Source: Coprinopsis marcescibilis | Lineage: Eukaryota; Basidiomycota; Agaricomycetes; Agaricales; Psathyrellaceae | Length of the DNA stretch: 20,054 bases | Assembly: GCA_004369085.1 (NCBI GenBank) | Contig: ML210502.1 | Coordinates: 1-20,054, forward strand | Direction of reading: 5' to 3' | The notes under the pieces: generated by a model | Seen by the model: only the letters and a program-made list of their open reading frames with translations | Told to the model about the DNA's origin: nothing | Databases searched by the model: none | Translations under genes and position numbers: made by a program | Part shown: positions 18,227-20,054 of the stretch, piece after piece | Position numbering within the stretch: the stretch's first letter is position 1 | Layout: every line of letters begins with the position of its first letter

Positions 18227-19320
18227 ATGTGCTCAACAATGTCTCAAAACATCGAAATCACCAACCCTGTTTATTCCGACAAACTCATTTTCCCCACTCC
18301 CACTCGACCAGGACAATACGGCTTGGAATACCTGACCAATTCCAATGACGAACTGGAACGGAATCAAAATGCAAAATACGCCAACTACGACCACCCACTC
18401 TATAAACCCAAACGATTCGAACATCCACCCACTAAAGACCACCCTTGACAAAAAGGCTTTGATGGTACCTTCCGCACCGCCATCAACAAAGAAGAAGAAG
18501 AAATAGCGGAATGGTACTATTGGGTTATCAGATCTGATCAATTCTTTTCTATACCCACCGACCGACTTGACCCTATGAATGGAGATCAAGATCAATCGGG
18601 CAACGCAGATGCCGACACTTATCTTTCCTTCCAACAATTCGTATATCAATGAGAACGACTATGCGAATCAATTCAAGATACGAAACGACTTCTCCACGAT
18701 CTTCGACAACAATTTACTGACCTCAATGCGTTTGGAAGGACCCTTCAAGAATCGTGGACCTATCTTCTAATGCGATGCGACAAGAAACATCGGAAGAACA
18801 AATTGGAGAAGGAGGAAACAGTAAAGTCAGACGAATCTGTTGTTGAGATAACCCGACCCTCAATCAAGAAACCGCTCCCTCAGAATTTGACACCCCCTCC
18901 CTGACCTTCGCCAACACGAGGAACCGACTGATCTCGAGAAAATTATGTCTCGAAACCAACAAATTCTCAACCAGGAACCAATCGACTGACCTCGACAACC
19001 AACACCTGAACAACAGAAAAAGGAAAAGGCGTCGATCGAGGACCAACAAGAAATTCTCACAAATCCGTACAACATTTTTCTCCAATGGTCAAAGGGGGAA
19101 CACAGTCGACTTCCAAACGACCCCAAAAAACCGTTTTACTATCGATTGGACTCACCAACCCAACTTCCACTATCTGCGACAAAGGACAACAACAAGATAC
19201 TCGGACGAGTCCTACTCCGGGATCTTCGACCTTTTGGCCTCATGAAGAAAACCGTATTCCCAATTTTGGAACAACCCGAACCCCTCGACCACCTCCAGTT
19301 ACCCAAGATGCTACACTTAG
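18227..19320 (+). pseudogene. Gypsy-2 third reading frame (ORF3), unknown function
   Basis: From ATG 18227, 58 bp after pol, one frame runs for more than 360 codons to the GC-rich repeats. It is broken only by TGA (18446, 18650, 18902, 18929, 19007) and has no TAA or TAG. Visible parts: MCSTMSQNIEITNPVYSDKL, Tyr/Pro-rich (YDHPLYKPKRFEHPP), EEEEIAEWYYWVI, a helical stretch (LLHDLRQQFTDLNAFGRTL), then a Lys/Glu then Ser/Thr/Pro-rich tail. No signal peptide or membrane segment is evident, so an envelope protein is unlikely. Long coding-like sequence in this place suggests an accessory protein; its 3' end is cut. Confidence 0.6.
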
Positions 19321-19796
19321 CACTGGCCCACAAGTCCGTGCGGCTGCCGTGCCATGGCCGTGCCAGGGCCGTGCCAGGGCCATGCATGTCCGTGCGGCTG
19401 CCGTGCTAGAGCCGTGCAAGTCCGTGCGGCCGCCGTGCTAGAGCCGTGCGGCCGCCGTGCTAGAGCCGTGCCATGTCCGTGCGGCTGCTGTGCCATGTCC
19501 GTGCGGCTGCCGTGCTAGAGCCGTGCAAGCTCCGTGCTATGTCCGTGCGGCCATTGTACGGCAGCCGTGCAATGGCCGTACAGCAGCCGTGCAAGCTCCA
19601 TGCGGCCATTGCATGGCCATTGCACGGCCATTGTACGGCAGCCATGCAATGGCCGTGCAATGGCCGTACAGCAGCCGTGCAAGCTCCATGCGGCCATTGT
19701 ACGGCTATTGTACAGCCATTGCACGGCCATTATATGGCAGCCATGCAAGCTCCCTGCAGCCATCATACAGCTTTTATAAGGCAGCCATTGTATGGC
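19321..19796. repeat. GC-rich palindromic short-repeat array
   Basis: About 475 bp of overlapping copies of GCCGTGC, GTCCGTGCGGC, GCCATTGCACGGC, GCCGTGCAATGGC and similar, with a 9-11 base spacing. Many units are reverse complements of others, so either strand can fold back. A larger repeat is visible: CCGTGCAAGCTCCATGCGGC occurs near 19587-19608 and again near 19674-19695. Units are G/C-richer on the left and diverge to the right (GCCATTGTATGGC). The array starts abruptly after coding-like gypsy-2 sequence, at CACTGGCCCACAAG. It resembles the subterminal repeats of CACTA-like or other large DNA transposons. Confidence 0.75.
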
Positions 19797-19924
19797 TCTC
19801 ACATGTCATCTACCCTAGATCCATAGAAGTATAATGCTATAATCCATGCTAGAGCCTTTGCCAAAATTGACAAAAATGATATAGTAGATAAATAAAACTA
19901 TAGTTACAGTACATTCTATTTTAT
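19797..19924. other. AT-rich 3' flank of the minus-strand gene
   Basis: About 130 bp between the repeat array and the stop of the minus-strand gene. On the minus strand an AATAAA overlaps the stop codon region (about 19920-19927), a possible polyadenylation signal. Nothing else is seen. Confidence 0.5.
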
Positions 19925-20053
19925 TTATTCTTCTTCTTCTTGTTCATCCTCATCTTCGTCCTCCTCGTTTCTTTGCTGTTTGGATTGCACAATTTGAGTG
20001 TGATAGTAGAGCATCACATGAATCATCCAGTTGAAGTTATTGGCAGTCATCCG
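19925..20053 (-). CDS. C-terminus of an unknown protein with acidic tail (5' part outside window)
   Basis: The last 42 codons of a gene read leftward, with stop TAA at 19925-19927. The peptide reads TANNFNWMIHVMLYYHTQIV, then QSKQQRNEED and a run of Asp/Glu to the end. The NFNWMIHVMLYY segment looks structured; the acidic tail is typical of many nuclear proteins. An AATAAA follows on the same strand. The family is not recognised. Its position facing the palindromic repeats suggests a transposon-encoded protein such as a transposase, but this is inference only. Confidence 0.45.
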   Translation of the reverse strand, partial: RMTANNFNWMIHVMLYYHTQIVQSKQQRNEEDEDEDEQEEEE

Positions 20054-20054
20054 T

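Larger units (their letters stand above)
12549..19320 (+). mobile_element. Gypsy-2: Ty3/gypsy chromovirus, 5' LTR to third reading frame
   Basis: A second, less decayed LTR retrotransposon inserted in gypsy-0 gag. Order: 5' LTR, self-primed primer-binding site, leader frame, gag, -1 frameshift signal, pol (protease, RT, RNase H, integrase, chromodomain), third frame. The 3' LTR is not in the window: near 19320 the element gives way to GC-rich palindromic repeats. The right limit is approximate. Stops, a frameshift and a lost protease active-site Asp make this copy inactive. Confidence 0.9.

Noticed and set aside
13485..19020. TGA as a reassigned sense codon or selenocysteine
   Set aside because: The intact hAT transposase ends in TGA and uses TGG for Trp, and the histone gene reads with the standard code. 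Gypsy-2 also has a TAG, TAAs, a frameshift and a lost active site, so decay is simpler.
18227..19320. Gypsy-2 ORF3 as an envelope gene
   Set aside because: No signal peptide, membrane segment or cysteine pattern; the peptide is hydrophilic and Pro/Ser/Thr/Lys rich.
19334..19834. Several long overlapping open frames on both strands in the GC-rich repeats
   Set aside because: They arise because short repeats lacking stops are open in many frames; the peptides are just the repeat unit translated (RAAAV, WPCNG and the like).
19797..20054. 3' LTR of gypsy-2 at the right edge
   Set aside because: No match to the TGTTACA start, the TATA region or the TGTAACA end of the 5' LTR could be found there.

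Overview
The window looks like a stretch of a basidiomycete (probably Agaricomycete) fungal genome. Introns are short (46-68 bp in the confident gene models, GT-AG), there is a host histone gene at the left edge, and nearly everything else is transposon. I could run no searches; all names rest on motifs read by eye.

Layout. 1-442: 3' part of a divergent histone H2A gene (four exons). 443-1104: non-coding, with a short 11-bp tandem repeat and an unexplained AT-rich junction. 1105-8135: remains of an old hAT DNA transposon ('outer hAT'), split at 1803/6161 by a younger, complete hAT of the same superfamily ('inner hAT', 1804-6160). The inner hAT has 22-bp perfect terminal inverted repeats, an 8-bp target duplication and an uninterrupted 889-aa transposase in 13 exons. 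The outer hAT sits in the RNase H region of a decayed Ty3/gypsy chromovirus ('gypsy-1', 8136-11181, 3' LTR at 10824-11181). 11182-11496: a small island with a spliced gene fragment. 11497-12548: 5' LTR and broken gag of another copy of the gypsy-1 family ('gypsy-0'), cut by insertion of a second chromovirus ('gypsy-2'). 12549 to about 19320: gypsy-2, with 5' LTR, self-priming signal, gag, a -1 frameshift signal, pol (protease, RT, RNase H, integrase, chromodomain) and a third reading frame. 19321-19796: GC-rich palindromic short repeats that cut off gypsy-2 and may be the end of another DNA transposon. 19925-20053: the acidic C-terminus of a gene on the minus strand, running toward those repeats.

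How the parts work. The inner hAT looks autonomous: its transposase would bind the TIRs and the GAGCTGA-like subterminal motifs. The two LTR families share an unusual replication design. The sequence at the predicted mRNA 5' end (33-34 bp after the TATA box) is perfectly complementary to the primer-binding site just after the LTR (11 nt in gypsy-0, 14 nt in gypsy-2), as in self-primed Tf1-type elements. Gypsy-2 also carries a textbook-like -1 slippery heptamer plus stem-loop at the gag/pol junction. All LTR elements here are dead. Most of their stops are TGA, several at sites where Arg is expected, which fits CGA-to-TGA decay at CpG.
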